Below are positions 48,575 to 64,000 of a stretch of 64,000 bases of DNA, in pieces. Position 1 is the stretch's first letter. Each line of letters starts with the position of its first letter. This stretch comes from Clavulina sp. PMI_390. Taxonomy: Eukaryota; Basidiomycota; Agaricomycetes; Cantharellales; Hydnaceae. Where the stretch lies: the NCBI GenBank assembly GCA_015039315.1, contig WIDE01000045.1:166127-230126 (forward strand), given 5' to 3'. The notes below the pieces were generated by a model. It worked only from the letters and a program-made list of their open reading frames with translations, was not told where the DNA came from and did not search any database. The position numbers and the translations under genes were made by a program.

Positions 48575-50041
48575 AAAGTAGACAAGGCTCGAGCTATTTG
48601 CCGTTGAGTCAAGTGTATATCCTAGTATTTTTTTTTCTGCATGTCTCAATGGCCAAGATTTTCCGTCGTGTGTTTCTCGCCATAAAAATTGACGGGTAAG
48701 GTTAATGGATTAGTCCGTGAAGAATCATCTAAGGAAGACAGGCAAATCTAACAACGATGCGTGTGTAGTTCCATGAACAAGAGCAAGCCAATCTAAAACT
48801 GGTGGAGATTGAAAGAGAATATGTGGCGTGACGACTCAATTGAGCGGGCCCATAATCAATCCATTCTGTATGAGATAATCCCGACTGGCAGCGTCGCGTG
48901 CTGCAAGCTTGGTGTTTCCCTGCCCAGTACTGAGTCGTTCCCCGTTAACTTGGCGGCATAGAATCAGGATGAGAATAATTTAAATCCATGAAACGCCATC
49001 ATGGACTCACTATACAATCGTGTGAGGTGAATATTCGCTGTTCCATAGAGAGTACACTTGTCCTCCTGATTAGGACACGCGTGAGCAGATCAGTCATACG
49101 ATACCATAATTAGAGAATTCATGCCCAATAGATTTCGAAAGGCACTCCTTGCTGAAGCATCTGCTGCTTCCTTTGGTTGAGGACGATCAAGTGTGGGTGG
49201 ACTAGAAAGTGAGGTCAGTGGTGCATCATAACAGCTTCATTGCAATACTGAACCATCCGCCATAGGAGAGAGCTTTAAGTAGGATAAGAATGAGTTTGTG
49301 AATTTTTGAGTCTGTCGAGCCTGAAGATTGAGAGAGCGAGGAATACTGAGGGTTATAAACCTAAGTCCAAGCACACCTAACGCGCCTTTCGCTGTCATGA
49401 TGTGCGCCAGAAGGCCTTAGGGAGCGCGTACGTCGCGTCTGGATTGACAGAGGCGCAGATCAAAGAAGCTAAGGTGAGAGCCATTCCGAAAATTCACAAA
49501 ATAGAGCTCCAAATAAACGACTGTTGTTGTCAGTGGTTCTGAGTGCCAAGTCTTTAAGTCTGTAGCCACCAAAGATCCGGAAGGATACATTATACGAGCT
49601 TCCTTTTAAGAGGGTATGTCACAACGGCATTTAAATGTGTCCAGAATCGCTGATTTTGGGTGATAAGCGCGAGTATGCGCCACCCGGTGCTGAGAGAGGT
49701 CAAGTCGCGAATCACAGCCGAGCGCGAGGATGAAAGGCTATGTTCAAAGTATCCAGGCGAGATCATATATTAATTTAAGCGTCAGTTGAGCGATATGATA
49801 CCGTGAGGTGTCGGTTTTCGTGGTAGTGTGCAGCTGGGTAGGTCGTGTCACGCTCGATCCTGGCGCCATTCAATGATCGGAGGTGACTGTCACGACTTCA
49901 TCATGTTGAAATCAGGCCAAGCCCTCTCTTGCGCCAAACCCCTTGCATCGGAGGGTTCACTATCCCCACTCCCCCACCCCCCTCCCCTCAGGTCTCGCTT
50001 CCTCAGACCTTCAATATCTTATCGCTCTAGGGTCTTCCTCG
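48575..50041. other. Intergenic 1.5 kb upstream of first GT15 gene
   Basis: No gene supported. The last roughly 230 bases share conserved blocks with the region upstream of the second GT15 gene. A short stretch near 49638-49682 also resembles 52026-52070. Confidence 0.45.
49883..49893. promoter_or_regulatory. Conserved inverted repeat in GT15-1 promoter
   Basis: GTGACTGTCAC is a perfect palindrome around a central T. It sits 159 bases before the ATG at 50042. The same 11 bases occur at 53479-53489, 137 bases before the paralogue's ATG, next to a shared attcaatgatc block. It is a candidate binding site for a dimeric factor; the factor is unknown. Confidence 0.4.
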
Positions 50042-51829
50042 ATGACACCAAGACCCGTTGTTCGTTATGTGGCCCTCGTCCTAGGCCTTTTAGTACGTGG
50101 CCAGCGCTTACTCCGGAGCCGTTCCCTTATCCCTTGACCAAATTTTTCATACAATCCCCAATAGATCACTCTACACTACATCCTCTCTTTCTCGCATGAA
50201 GAATATGGTCGAAGAACAGCCTTATCTAACTTCTTACCCAACAATCCTCCGTACAAGAGTGATGCGGGTAAATACTATCCTGAAGACACGACAGACGCTA
50301 GCACACAAAATCGGAAGGCAAATGCGGCGTTCGTTATTCTTGCACGCAATAATGACCTGAACGGCGTTCTGGAGAGCGTCAAGCAAGTTGAAGATCGCTT
50401 CAACAAGAAATTCAAATATCCCTACGTGTTCCTCAACGAAGAAGAGTTCTCAGACGACTTCAAAAAGTGAGCGAAGTGCAGGATTCCGAAAGGCTTTCAT
50501 CTTACTGCTACTCATTTAGGTGGACATCTGAGGTCACTTCTGCCCCATGCTCGTATGGGAAGATTCCCCATGACCATTGGTACCAGCCAGACTGGATTGA
50601 CGAAGGCAAGGCCACTCAATCACGGATTAATATGATTGAGCATGAGGTATGTTATGTTCATTAACCCTTCGAATATATTAGCTTATCGTGATGTTTATTG
50701 CTGCGGAATTAGGTTATATATGGCGATTCGTGAGTTGTGATATCCGTACCTTCTCCGCGGGCCCGGAACTAATGATAATCATTCAGCGTCCCCTATCGTA
50801 ATATGTGCCGATTCAACTCTGGGGTACGCTGAATTTATCCGTCCGTTCCGTCCATGGCCCTCAATTGTTACTGCTAGTTTTTCTTCCGACACGAACTGCT
50901 GAAGGATTACGACTACTACTGGCGTGTGGAGTAAGCTATCATATATCCCGTATCAGAACTTCTCGCTTATAATGCTGTGGCACTACTCCAGGCCCAATAT
51001 CAAGCTCTTTTGCGATATTGACTACGATCCTTTCCTGCTAATGCAAGACGAAAAGAAAGTATACGGTATGGTCTAACGTTTACGTATGCCTCACACCTGC
51101 TCATGCCACATTAGGGTTCACCCTCTCACTATACGAGTACATTGAGACGATTCCGACATTGTGGAGTGCCGTAAAAGGTATGCAAATCGTCAACCCACCC
51201 AACATCCCTGCACGACCTAACAAGTGTCACAGAGTTTATGGATGAAAATCCTGAAACCATGCCCAAAGACAACGCCCTGGCTTTCGTATCTGACGATGGG
51301 GGCAGAACATACAACAAGTGCCACTGTGAGTAGCTATGCATCCTAGGTATCTCGCACCCAGTTGCTGATTGCCTTGACAGTCTGGAGCAACTTCGAGATC
51401 GGTGACCTAAACTTCTGGCGAGGAGAAGCCTATATGAAATTCTTCGAGTTCCTGGATAAGAAAGGCGGCTTTTATTACGAGGTATGTCGAAACTCTTCTA
51501 TTAGAACCCGAGTGGTCACTCAACATGGTCACGCATATTCAGAGGTGGGGTGATGCGCCCGTCCACAGTATTGGTGCTGCACTGTTCGCCCACAAGGACC
51601 AGATCCACTTCTTTGAGGATATTGGCTACAGGCACGAGCCCTTCCAGCACTGCCCGCAGGGCCGGAGCCATCTTAAGGGAAAATGCTGGTGCTCTACCAG
51701 CGATAACTTCGGTGAGTTAACGGGATATATCTTGACGTGGCAGCAAAATTAATAAAGTACTGGTGCCTGACCCTTCATTCAGATTACGACGGATATTCAT
51801 GCCTGTCAAGATATGACAAACTGTTCTAG
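50042..51829 (+). CDS. Alpha-1,2-mannosyltransferase, GT15 (KRE2/MNT1 family), paralogue 1
   Basis: Twelve exons join in phase (50042-50092, 50165-50466, 50520-50646, 50713-50729, 50787-50823, 50878-50930, 50992-51065, 51115-51177, 51233-51325, 51381-51481, 51543-51711, 51783-51829) to 377 residues. A short cytosolic end and the anchor YVALVLGLLITLHYILSF make a type II Golgi protein. Family blocks follow: [88 protein letters not shown] and DQIHFFEDIGYRHEPFQHCP. GT15 enzymes add alpha-1,2-mannose from GDP-mannose to O- and N-linked glycans in the Golgi. A tandem paralogue lies 1.8 kb downstream. Confidence 0.95.
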
Positions 51830-53615
51830 CCGACTGATACAGGCGTAGGTAAAAGCAAAGGTGAGAATATTGCACAAGTTCGCACGGCAGATACCCAATT
51901 GGCTGAATATCGTCATCAGAGGTGTTGACGGCGTCAGAATTTCGACATTGCAGCTGCGAACTATGTAAGGGACATGACAGAAGAGCTTTGGTGTAAGCAA
52001 GTGTACTATTTCGGCGTCCAAAGATGTCCAGGATCGCTGCTCTGGGGCGATAAGCGCAAGTATGCACGTCCCAATACCAAGAAACAGCAATTCGGTCGGC
52101 GTAGCCGAGCGCCACGGCAGACGCTATGCGAACCGCATTCAAGCGAGGTCATATTCCCGCCACCCTCTGACGGGGTTTGGATCGCAAATCTCCTCACCTT
52201 TAAGCCGCGTTCCGAATTCGGCGACTAAACTCAATCAGGACGCTGCCCGAGAAGTTACTAATTAGCGGTAAATCTCGAAGCTCCAAGTCTTAAGCCCCTG
52301 AGAAAACCCCTTTGCGCTCCAATCTTTTCACTCAGCTTTTGTGTGCTATCCCCTCAATTTCCACGCATCGCGGATACCTCTGGTTCAACGCTCACTCTGC
52401 CATCCTTGAGAGGCTCTCGAATAGAAATCCATCCAAATCCATCCAAATCATGCAGCTGACTCCGTTTATTGCCTTCATGTCCTTCGATGCGAACGCTCTC
52501 AGTGCTGTAGCACTAATCGAGCTGAATCTGGCTCTCCCCCCACTGAGGCGATTTAGACGTGATAGATAGAGGGTTTCAGACATACTGCTCTGAATAATTG
52601 CGGAAATAAGACCAAAGAATAAATGCTGCTCATACGGACTTTAAGGCGGTCTCTCCCAGAAGGAATCATCTGCATTCCGGTGGGGCTAGATCGAGCTCCC
52701 TCTACTGTAGCTCGCTTCCCGTGGAGAATGGAAGCAAGAACTTTACCACGTCTACTCAGGCGACTTCTTGGTCTGCAGACTCCTACACTCTCAGATGCCA
52801 TCCCCTCCGATACTGTCAATTGAATATCTTCCTTCCTGCGATTCCTGTCGTGCTCTGGTTTCGACAAGTGATAATTGATCCTCTGCATTTCCCTATGTTG
52901 TCTGGCTCTCCTCCGTCTTACTTGACCTTCCCGCGTATAGAGACGAGTGTTTCTCTCCTCCAGAGCTCTATCGATTTGATGTTCCTAGGATGCCCGCATA
53001 GGTACTGTAGATACCTTCCGCTTCCACGTCGCTGTGACCCCGAGGGGCCCACTAGCCACACTTGACTCATCGCCCTTCTGAAAATGGTCGAGCAAGTCGG
53101 CAAGGGGAATACCATCGGGTTTGTCTAGCAATCGGGTTCAGTGAGCCACATCTTCCGACTGCAGATAGGGATGCCATATCCCGGAAATTCAGCATCTCTC
53201 GCTACAATGTAAGGACGTTTTGGAAGGTAACGCCAGCGGTAGAGTTGGATAGTTCGCTTACTCCAGGTTGATACAGCAATTAAGTAAGTCCTCCGTCTGG
53301 TAGTCGTCTTGCGGTGAATGTGGGCTATGGCGGGCCATGCCCCATGGAGCAAATACGAGCGCTAGATAGATCCAAAAGTCAAACTCACAATATGACAGCA
53401 CCATGGATGGCTATTTCGTGGTAGTGTGCCGTAGGCGAGTTGTGTCACGCCCAATCCACGCGTGATTCAATGATCAGGGTGACTGTCACATATTTGTTTT
53501 GAATTGAGCCACCGACTCTCCTGTGCCAAACCTTCTGCATCCAAGGGCCCATTATCCCTCCAGGTGCCGCCTACTCAGCACTTGACCTTTTTATTACCCT
53601 AGCGGTTCGCCATTA
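51830..53615. other. Intergenic between GT15 paralogues
   Basis: No gene supported. About 52026-52115 resembles the region 49638-49730 upstream of copy 1. About 53408-53560 resembles 49812-49985, the copy-1 promoter. Between these two, roughly 1.3 kb has no counterpart at copy 1, as if sequence was inserted there or lost from copy 1. Confidence 0.5.
53479..53489. promoter_or_regulatory. Conserved inverted repeat in GT15-2 promoter
   Basis: Second copy of GTGACTGTCAC, 137 bases before the ATG at 53616, inside a longer block shared with the copy-1 promoter (cgtggtagtgtgc, tgtcacgc, attcaatgatc). Retention while flanks have diverged suggests a functional site, though recent duplication alone could explain it. 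Confidence 0.4.
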
Positions 53616-55410
53616 ATGGCACCGAGTCCCGTTGTTCGTTATGTGGCCCTTGTGCTGGGTCTGTTGGTACGTGGCCAGCGCTTACTCCGCAGCCATTCTC
53701 GTATCTCTCAACCAAATGCTGCATACCCTCCCAATAGATCACGCTACATTACATCCTTTCCTTCTCACACGAGGAATACGGTCGAAGAACAGCTTTATCC
53801 AACCTCCTACCGAGCAACCCCCCGTACAAGAGTGATGCGGGTAAATATTATCCTGGCGACACGAAGGACGTCAGCACGCAGACCCGCAAAGCAAACGCGG
53901 CGTTCGTGATTCTTGCCCGCAATGGCGACCTGAACGGCGTTCTGGAGAGTATCAAACAAGTCGAAGACCGCTTCAACAAGAAATTCAAATATCCCTACGT
54001 GTTCCTCAACGAAGAGGACTTCTCGGACGACTTCAAAAAGTGAGGGGAAAAAGCATAAATCGAAAGGCTTCGATCAGGAGATCTTATTTTTGCCCTTTTA
54101 GGTGGACATCCGAGGTCACCTCGACCCCATGTTCATACGGCAAGATTCCTCATGACCATTGGTACCAGCCAGACTGGATTGACGAAGACAAGGCTACGAA
54201 GTCACGGCTTGATATGATTGAGCACAAGGTCTGTTTCATGCTCAAATCTTTCTGTTACATAACCTTATCATGATACCCATTACTGCGGAAATAGGTTATA
54301 TATGGCCACTCGTAAGTTGTAATACGTACCGTGTCGGCGGGCCCGAGGCTAATGGTTGCCATCCAGCGTCCCCTATCGTAACATGTGCCGTTTCAACTCT
54401 GGAGTACGTTGATTCTGTCCGTCCGCCGCATGTATAGTGCTCATTGTTACCCTTAGTTCTTCTTCCGCCATGAGCTGCTGAAAGACTACGACTACTACTG
54501 GCGTGTGGAGTAGGTTATGATTAACATGTTCTGATTCGGAACTGCTCGCTGAAATATATTTTGTTTCCAGACCCAACATCAAGCTCTTCTGCGATATCGA
54601 TTACGATCCTTTCTTGCTGATGCAAGACCAGAAGAAAGTTTACGGTGCGCCTTCATACCTACGTATGCTCTGTATTTGTCTCATGTCTCCCTAGGGTTCA
54701 CTCTCTCGCTATACGAGTACATTGAGACGATTCCGACATTGTGGGATGCTGTCAAGGGTATGCGAATTGTGGTCCTGATCAACATTGGTCCATGACCTAA
54801 TCCTTATTATAGAGTTCATGAAGGAAAACCCTGAGACCATGCCCAAGGACAATGCTCTGGCCTTTGTATCCGACGATGGAGGCGAGACTTACAATAAGTG
54901 CCACTGTGAGTCGCATCGTATTTTGTATATCCCCCTTTTTGGGTTACTAATTGCCTGTGTAGTCTGGAGCAACTTTGAGATTGGTGACCTCAACTTCTGG
55001 CGAGGAGAGGCCTACATGAAATTCTTCGACTTCTTGGATAAGAAGGGTGGCTTCTACTATGAGGTTTGTACTGGCACTTCTAACAGAAGTTCCACGCTCA
55101 TTAAGCATGATCGCGTCTATCCAGCGGTGGGGTGATGCGCCCGTCCACAGCATCGGTGCTGCTTTGTTCGCCCACAAGGACCAAATCCACTTCTTTGAGG
55201 ACATTGGCTACAGGCACGAGCCCTTCCAGCACTGTCCACAAGGCAAGAGCCATGCTAAGGGCAAATGCTGGTGCTCTGCCAGCGAAAACTTCGGTGGGTT
55301 ATATGCCTTCTCCTGACGTGGCCATGACGCTAATGAATTCTTGGTGCCTGCTTCTTCATTCAGATTATGAATGGTACTCGTGTCTCTCAAGATACGACAA
55401 GCTGTTCTAA
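53616..55410 (+). CDS. Alpha-1,2-mannosyltransferase, GT15 (KRE2/MNT1 family), paralogue 2
   Basis: It has the same twelve-exon plan as paralogue 1; exon 1 (53616-53666) and exon 2 (53738-54039) are identical in length to copy 1. The start MAPSPVVRYVALVLGLL and anchor ITLHYILSF are retained, as are [72 protein letters not shown] and FFEDIGYRHEPFQHCP. The frame is intact to the TAA at 55408-55410. Differences from copy 1 are mostly conservative, and introns have diverged more than exons, so both copies look functional. It ends about 157 bases from the stop codon of convergent PIK1. Confidence 0.95.
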
Positions 55411-55566
55411 TCGAATAGCATGTGATATTCCCATGAATCGCGAGGTTCATTTCTTTTGATTTCGCTTGCTAGTGCTATTGCAGTTAGCTGGCCAATACGT
55501 GATCTGCATCCTGCTATTACGATGTGACTAATGCGTTCGTGGGTTCTTGTATTGATACCTGAGCTT

Positions 55567-59638
<4,072 letters not shown>

Positions 59639-59724
59639 GGCGAAAACTCCGGGGTCGAAACGGAGGAGAGGTGCACAGAACCGTGGCAGTGTGGCTGTGC
59701 CGCCGAACCTTTGTGGTCCCGTCG

Positions 59725-60330
59725 ATGGCTTTGACAGCGCTGATCACAGTTGGGTCCACCAAATTCGACGATTTGATTCAGCATGCTACCTCTACAGAAT
59801 GTATAAACGCCCTCCAAGAGAAGGGATTTACCAAATTGATCATACAATACGGCAACAGTCGATGGTCGGAACCTGGAGACAGCCCTTACTCTTGCCGCGT
59901 ATTCCTTCAAACCCACCCTTGCAGAAGATATTGAGCAGGCAGATCTCCTCATCAGCCATGCCGGTCTGCTTCTTGCTAAATCTACGTAGCTCGTAAAACA
60001 TACTTCTTATCCGCAACTTCACTCAGGCTCTGGGACGATCCTCGAGGCGCTCAGATCTTCAAAGCAGCTTATCGTGGTGCCAAATAACACTCTCATGGAT
60101 GATCACCAAAGCGAGCTAGCTAATGAGTTAGGAAAGGGAGGTTACCTTGTGACGTGTCGTGCTGAGTAGGTACTTCAATAGCGAGAGGTCAGCCGTCCGT
60201 GCTTAATTCACATTATAGAGACCTCGCTACCACGATCTTGGCAGGCAAATATAAGGAGCTTAACCCATTCCCGCAACAAGACAAGAGCCGTTTTCGCGAT
60301 CTACTCGATAAAGAAATGGGCTTTTTGTGA
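59725..60330 (+). CDS. ALG13: UDP-GlcNAc transferase subunit Alg13, with a frame break
   Basis: The ATG at 59725 begins [19 protein letters not shown], the Alg13 start. The frame reads LIIQYG near 59850, but the expected continuation ([20 protein letters not shown] then [14 protein letters not shown]) lies in another frame from about 59855. Exon 1 (59725-59963) is 239 bases, while the next exon needs a remainder of one, so two bases are missing or one is extra. Downstream exons 60027-60165 and 60219-60330 are sound: [20 protein letters not shown] and [18 protein letters not shown]. Alg13 with Alg14 adds the second GlcNAc to the dolichol-linked glycan on the ER. Its intact later exons favour a sequence error over a dead gene. 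Confidence 0.85.
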
Positions 60331-60385
60331 AGAACAGTCACATTGCGTTGTAAATTACTGCACACAATGTCGGAGCGTCCAGTAC

Positions 60386-61710
60386 TTAGAACAGTAAGCG
60401 GAAAGGATAGGCTGTGGATTTCATTCAGGTAAGTATTGGTAGTTCGCCGAAAGAAACTAAACGAGCACTCACATCCGTTCTTGACCTTGAAGATGGACAT
60501 GAGCACGCTGTACAGTAGAACCGTAACAGTGACCCAGATATAAATTGCCGCCCTTTGTTGGGTAGGCTTCAGCGTCCGCGGGACCAGGATAATGAGTGCA
60601 ATTTGAGCCAAAGCCAGTGCACCGTCTATTATAGTTAAGTGAGTCAGAGGGATGCAACTTGACCAATTTCAGACAACAGCTCCACGTACACAACGTGGCG
60701 ATCACCCAGATTTCGGCACCATACTGATTAGAATAACCGCCTGCAATCCATTGCGGACCTTGGCGCGTCTGCTGAGCGAACGGCGCGTGGCGAATACGGG
60801 TGAACATGTAACCAGAGGTGAAGATGAGAGATGCGAGGATGCACCCAACAGCCCAAGTCCACCGCGACAAGACGATAACGGAGAAGATGGGCCATGCGAA
60901 TACAGCGAGAGCAGCAAAGCCAGCAACCGTCATAACTGAGGAAATCATGAGGCCGTAGTTTGGTGGGGGTGCATAAGGAATCTTGACGGGAGTCGATTCA
61001 GAAAGCTCGTCTGCAAGTGTCTGGGCCTCAAAGGAGCTATTTTGGAATGTGAGGACGGCCGTGAGACACGTCGTCGGAGGGATATAGATGTTAGTGTGAA
61101 CTCACTGGCGTCCAAAGTCGTATTTCCAGTCAGCACGGTTGGCAGGCGCCTTGTAAGGGCCATCTTGTGCCTGGAGGAAGTTTACGACAGGTGCAGAGGC
61201 ATAGCCAAGCTGGAACCATCATAATAGAGGGGAAATATAAGATTGTTAATGTAGCTGCGGGGACACGGGGAAATAATGGACGACGTACTTGACGGAAGAC
61301 AGCACCACCATCAGCGAAATCCAACGTAGCGAAGAAATGTCTATCCCTCTTTTCTTTCGTGACTTTAGTCCACGATTTTGCAACAGCACGGAAGTTGGGG
61401 TAGAAAGCACTAGCATATGCAGTGTCATAGTTCAGCTCATGACACGACAACAACGAGCAAAGGAGGCGAGGACGCACTGGCACGGAGCGCAACCATATTC
61501 TTTGCCCATAGCAGTAAACTCGATGACCACGGACCAGTCCCTGCCCAGTTTTGTGATCTCATCATAGAGGCCGCTGTCTAGCTTCACTACACCGCCGTTG
61601 GATTGGGCAAGTTTTGCGAATTTTGCGCGTGCCGCATCATCGGCGACAACAGGTTGAAGGAGAGACAATGAAAAGGAAAGCGCTAGAGAGAGAAGTGTTG
61701 AGGCACGCAT
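60386..61710 (-). CDS. Oligosaccharyltransferase subunit Ost3/Ost6 (MagT1/TUSC3 family)
   Basis: The ATG at 61710 gives a signal peptide (MRASTLLSLALSFSLSLLQP then VVADD). A thioredoxin-like domain follows with GKEYGCAPC; splicing with the acceptor near 61410 yields CAPCHAFYPNFRAVAKSW, the family CxxC site. Then come RHFFATLDFADGGAVFRQ, LGYASAPVVNFLQAQ, and four membrane helices (for example GLMISSVMTVAGFAALAVFA and ALAQIALIILVPR). The last splice gives KNGSYPFRLLF and stop at 60386-60388. Ost3/Ost6 hold acceptor proteins by mixed disulfides to aid N-glycosylation in the ER. Its 3' end faces ALG13 with 55 bases between stop codons. Ost3 and Ost6 cannot be told apart here. Confidence 0.93.
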
Positions 61711-61935
61711 TGTTGACTTGACCTCTCAAGTTTACAGCGCGTCCAGTGTCGGTGTCGTGGCTGTTTCCCACGGTCACAGTTGACAGCTATTTCTGTCCTG
61801 CTACGGAATTTGTCCAAACGATCTATCGCATAATATTCTGATAATTATCGAGTAAAAAAGGATGCGATAATATTATACTGCATAGGTCCAAGATAACACA
61901 GAAGAACCCATCTACGAAGTTGCGAATTGTACAAA

Positions 61936-64000
61936 TTATGAAGGTGGAGCATTGAAAACGTCAACGTAACGAGAGCGAGCATTCTTTCGTTGGCCTTGGG
62001 CGCTTTTGGTTCGTGGAGGACCAGGTGAGGCAGGGGGAGCTAGACCTCCTTCACCTCCAACAGGCGGGACGAAGGAAGATGACAGCCCAGAAGGCGCGCG
62101 GACCGTGCCAGGTGGGGTGGATCTTGGAGGAGGGCCGAGCCCCATTGACGACTGGGATCGCGGAGGTGGTGTGAGTCCGGTGGGAGGAGGGGGCCCAGAT
62201 GGAGGTGTTGCTCCGTTCGTACCACCCATCTTGCTCGGGGAGGCAGTTTGAGCGCGTGATGGTGGCGGTGGCGGGGCTGCAGGAGTCGGGGCAGAGCTTC
62301 CCTCCTGCAGAATGAAGTCAGCAACTAGCGCCGGTATGGGAAGGGAATGTTCACTTGCCTTGCCGTTGACCCAACGCTTGAGTTCCTTATCGTAATAGAA
62401 CGAGCTCTTGGACTCTCCAAGATTGGCCCGAACAGGTTTTGGCTTGTCGCTCTTGGCGCCACCACCCCACCAGCCGCCAAACCAACCCTTTGAAGCTGCA
62501 GCTGTTGATGTGATAAGTATTTGGGCTTACACAGGTATAGTTAGAGCGAGTACCAACCTTCAGGCTTATCATCTTCCTTCTTCTCATCGGCTTTGGACTC
62601 TGGCTGGTCACCGTCAGAGTCACCGTTGGCAGCGGGAGGCGCTGAAGCAGCCTTTGGCCTGCTTGAAGCATTACCCAAGCCAAGGTCATCGTCATCATCA
62701 TCAAAGTCATTTTGTCGTGCTGATGAAGAGCGCGATGGTGTGATCGTCGCTGATGGTGCCGGAGTATAGCTATCCATCAGTGAGACGAAGCTACCCTCCT
62801 CTTGAGATGGGTTAAACGAGGAAGCAGTAGGAGTTGGCCCTTCAGCTTCCTCCACCTCATCACCATTACTTGCACCCCACCACCCATTGCCATATGAAGA
62901 TGCAGCAGGGGGAGGGGTAAAGACGGAGGGGTTTGCCGCACTTCCATTGATGCCGTTAGATCCATAGGCCTGGGCAAAGTTCGTTACACCAGGGCCAGCA
63001 GAATAACCCGCGCGAAGGGGTGGCGAAGCGCGAGCAGTTCGCATGTAGCCCATTGCAGAGGCGGCGCGGTCAGGCGCCGAGGGAGGGGGAGGAACGCGCG
63101 ATCCGATTGCGGAGCCTGCACGGAAAGGCGGTGGTGATGAGCGTCCGTCGTTCATTGAGAATCCATTCGTCGACTCTGTGGGCGAAGGTAATCTGGATGT
63201 TGTAGCAGAGGATATCTCGCTGTAATGCGAGAAGGGGCCAACTACGGGCTTCTCAACTGGCTGCTCCTCCTCAGGGATCGGCGCGCTTTCTTCGCCTTCG
63301 ATGAACTTGGTGAATGCGCTGCGAGACCAAGTGCTCAGGCTGTCCATGCTGGGCTTCTTGATGGTGCGACTGATCCAAGAAGTGTTCTTCGCATTGCCAG
63401 CTAATCGATTAGTGAGTTCTTGATGAAGGTCATGGAACGCCTGAGTGAAATAAGGTGATCCCCTAGGATGCGCCTTGATGATCGCTGCAATTGAATCGCA
63501 GTATCTGAAGTGGAAAGGGTCAGCTTCGATGAAATCCGAGCAGAGGGTATTCTCACTTTGAAGCTTCCTTTGAAGCACCAATCTCTGAGAGTTGCCAAGC
63601 TCGGATGAGCTTGTACGGTTGCAGGTGAGGAAGACCATTGAAAGTCTCCTTTCCAGGAGGAGGCAACAACGATAAACCAAACTCGACGACCTCAGTGTAG
63701 CGAATAACATCAGGATCCAGGTGGAAGTTACGGCGAGTACTTGGAGATTCAGACCCAACCAAGCTCAAGCGGACATGGGGAGCGCCAACTCCGCCAATGG
63801 GTGAGGTTTGAAGTGAGAGAAGGTAGCTAAGGAGTCCAAGGCGGAGGGTTAGCATGATATCGATCAAAGGATGGATGATACGAACCAGATATGTGCAGCT
63901 TCCACCCAGCCGTTAGAGATGAGATAGTCGCCCAAAGTGGTCAATGAAGCCCACTCTTCGCTTGTCCCACCTGTATTAGAGATAATTGTGCTCGCAGTTT
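61936..64000 (-). CDS. SEC16: COPII assembly scaffold Sec16, 3' part (cut by window edge)
   Basis: Only the C-terminal part is in the window; the gene continues beyond 64000. From the right come the helical ACE1/central conserved domain (HLQPYKLIRAWQLSEIGASK, then YCDSIAAIIKAHPRGSPYFT, FHDLHQELTNRLAGN), followed by Ser/Pro-rich linker, a DDDDDD acidic stretch, and the conserved C-terminal block GWFGGWWGGGAK...SSFYYDKELKRWVNGKA. The end is Pro-rich and stops at 61936-61938 (NAPPS). Sec16 marks ER exit sites, binding Sec13 through the central domain and organising COPII coat assembly. At least four introns are visible (near 62310-62360, 62510-62560, 63400-63560, 63850-63890). Confidence 0.9.

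Noticed and set aside
61410..61490. Direct reading CAPCQCVLASF or CQ-ELNYDTAY in the OST3/6 gene
   Set aside because: An intron from the GTGCGT donor to the acceptor at TATGCTAG gives CAPCHAFYPNF, which matches the family and keeps phase.

Overview
This window is nuclear DNA from a filamentous basidiomycete, most likely an agaricomycete. Genes are packed on both strands and cut by many short spliceosomal introns of about 45-70 bases, often with very small exons (8, 17 and 23 nt). Gene content is typically fungal (HAL4/SAT4-type kinase, KRE2/MNT1-type mannosyltransferases, fungal TRAPP II and PI4K subunits), and one membrane protein looks like the mushroom-expanded DUF6534 family. Two runs of N (12119-12978 and 33734-34493) are assembly gaps. 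Species cannot be named from this sequence.

Left part (1-12.1 kb): an NAD(P)-dependent ketoreductase/epimerase-like gene (764-2201), then two tandem paralogues of an alpha/beta-hydrolase-fold protein (2966-4697 and 5176-6892), then a convergent 14-TM-type MFS transporter (7120-9384, minus). The hydrolase pair arose by a segmental duplication that also copied the 3' end of the MFS gene; its relic lies between the two hydrolases. NTF2 (9773-10467, minus) and an unrecognised fungal gene (10674-12118) share a divergent promoter.

Middle part (13-33.7 kb): an intron-containing tRNA-Asp(GTC) beside the first gap, a CCCH zinc-finger gene (minus), a 7-kb stretch with no gene that I can support (it holds a perfect 92-bp tandem duplication), a HAL-type protein kinase, the complex I 30-kDa subunit (NDUFS3), and a 1705-residue low-complexity protein of unknown function.

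Right part (34.5-64 kb): mostly secretory-pathway and glycosylation genes: VPS55, TRS120/TRAPPC9, DPM2, two GT15 mannosyltransferases, PIK1, ALG13, OST3/OST6 and the 3' part of SEC16. Interspersed are a soluble ABC ATPase, transcription elongation factor ELF1, proteasome ATPase RPT3 and a DUF6534-like membrane protein. Several pairs are head-to-head with 86-235 bp between start codons (PIK1/ALG13, ELF1/RPT3, NTF2/unknown, TRS120/DPM2).

I reconstructed most gene models exon by exon, checking reading phase at each junction; joined lengths that divide exactly by three and family-typical sizes support them. I found no convincing undescribed multi-gene system. The most noteworthy items are the catalytically degenerate hydrolase pair with a conserved long intron, the duplication scar from the MFS gene, probable GC-AG introns in three neighbouring genes, an 8-nt last coding exon that completes the RPT3 C-terminal motif, and a frame break in ALG13.
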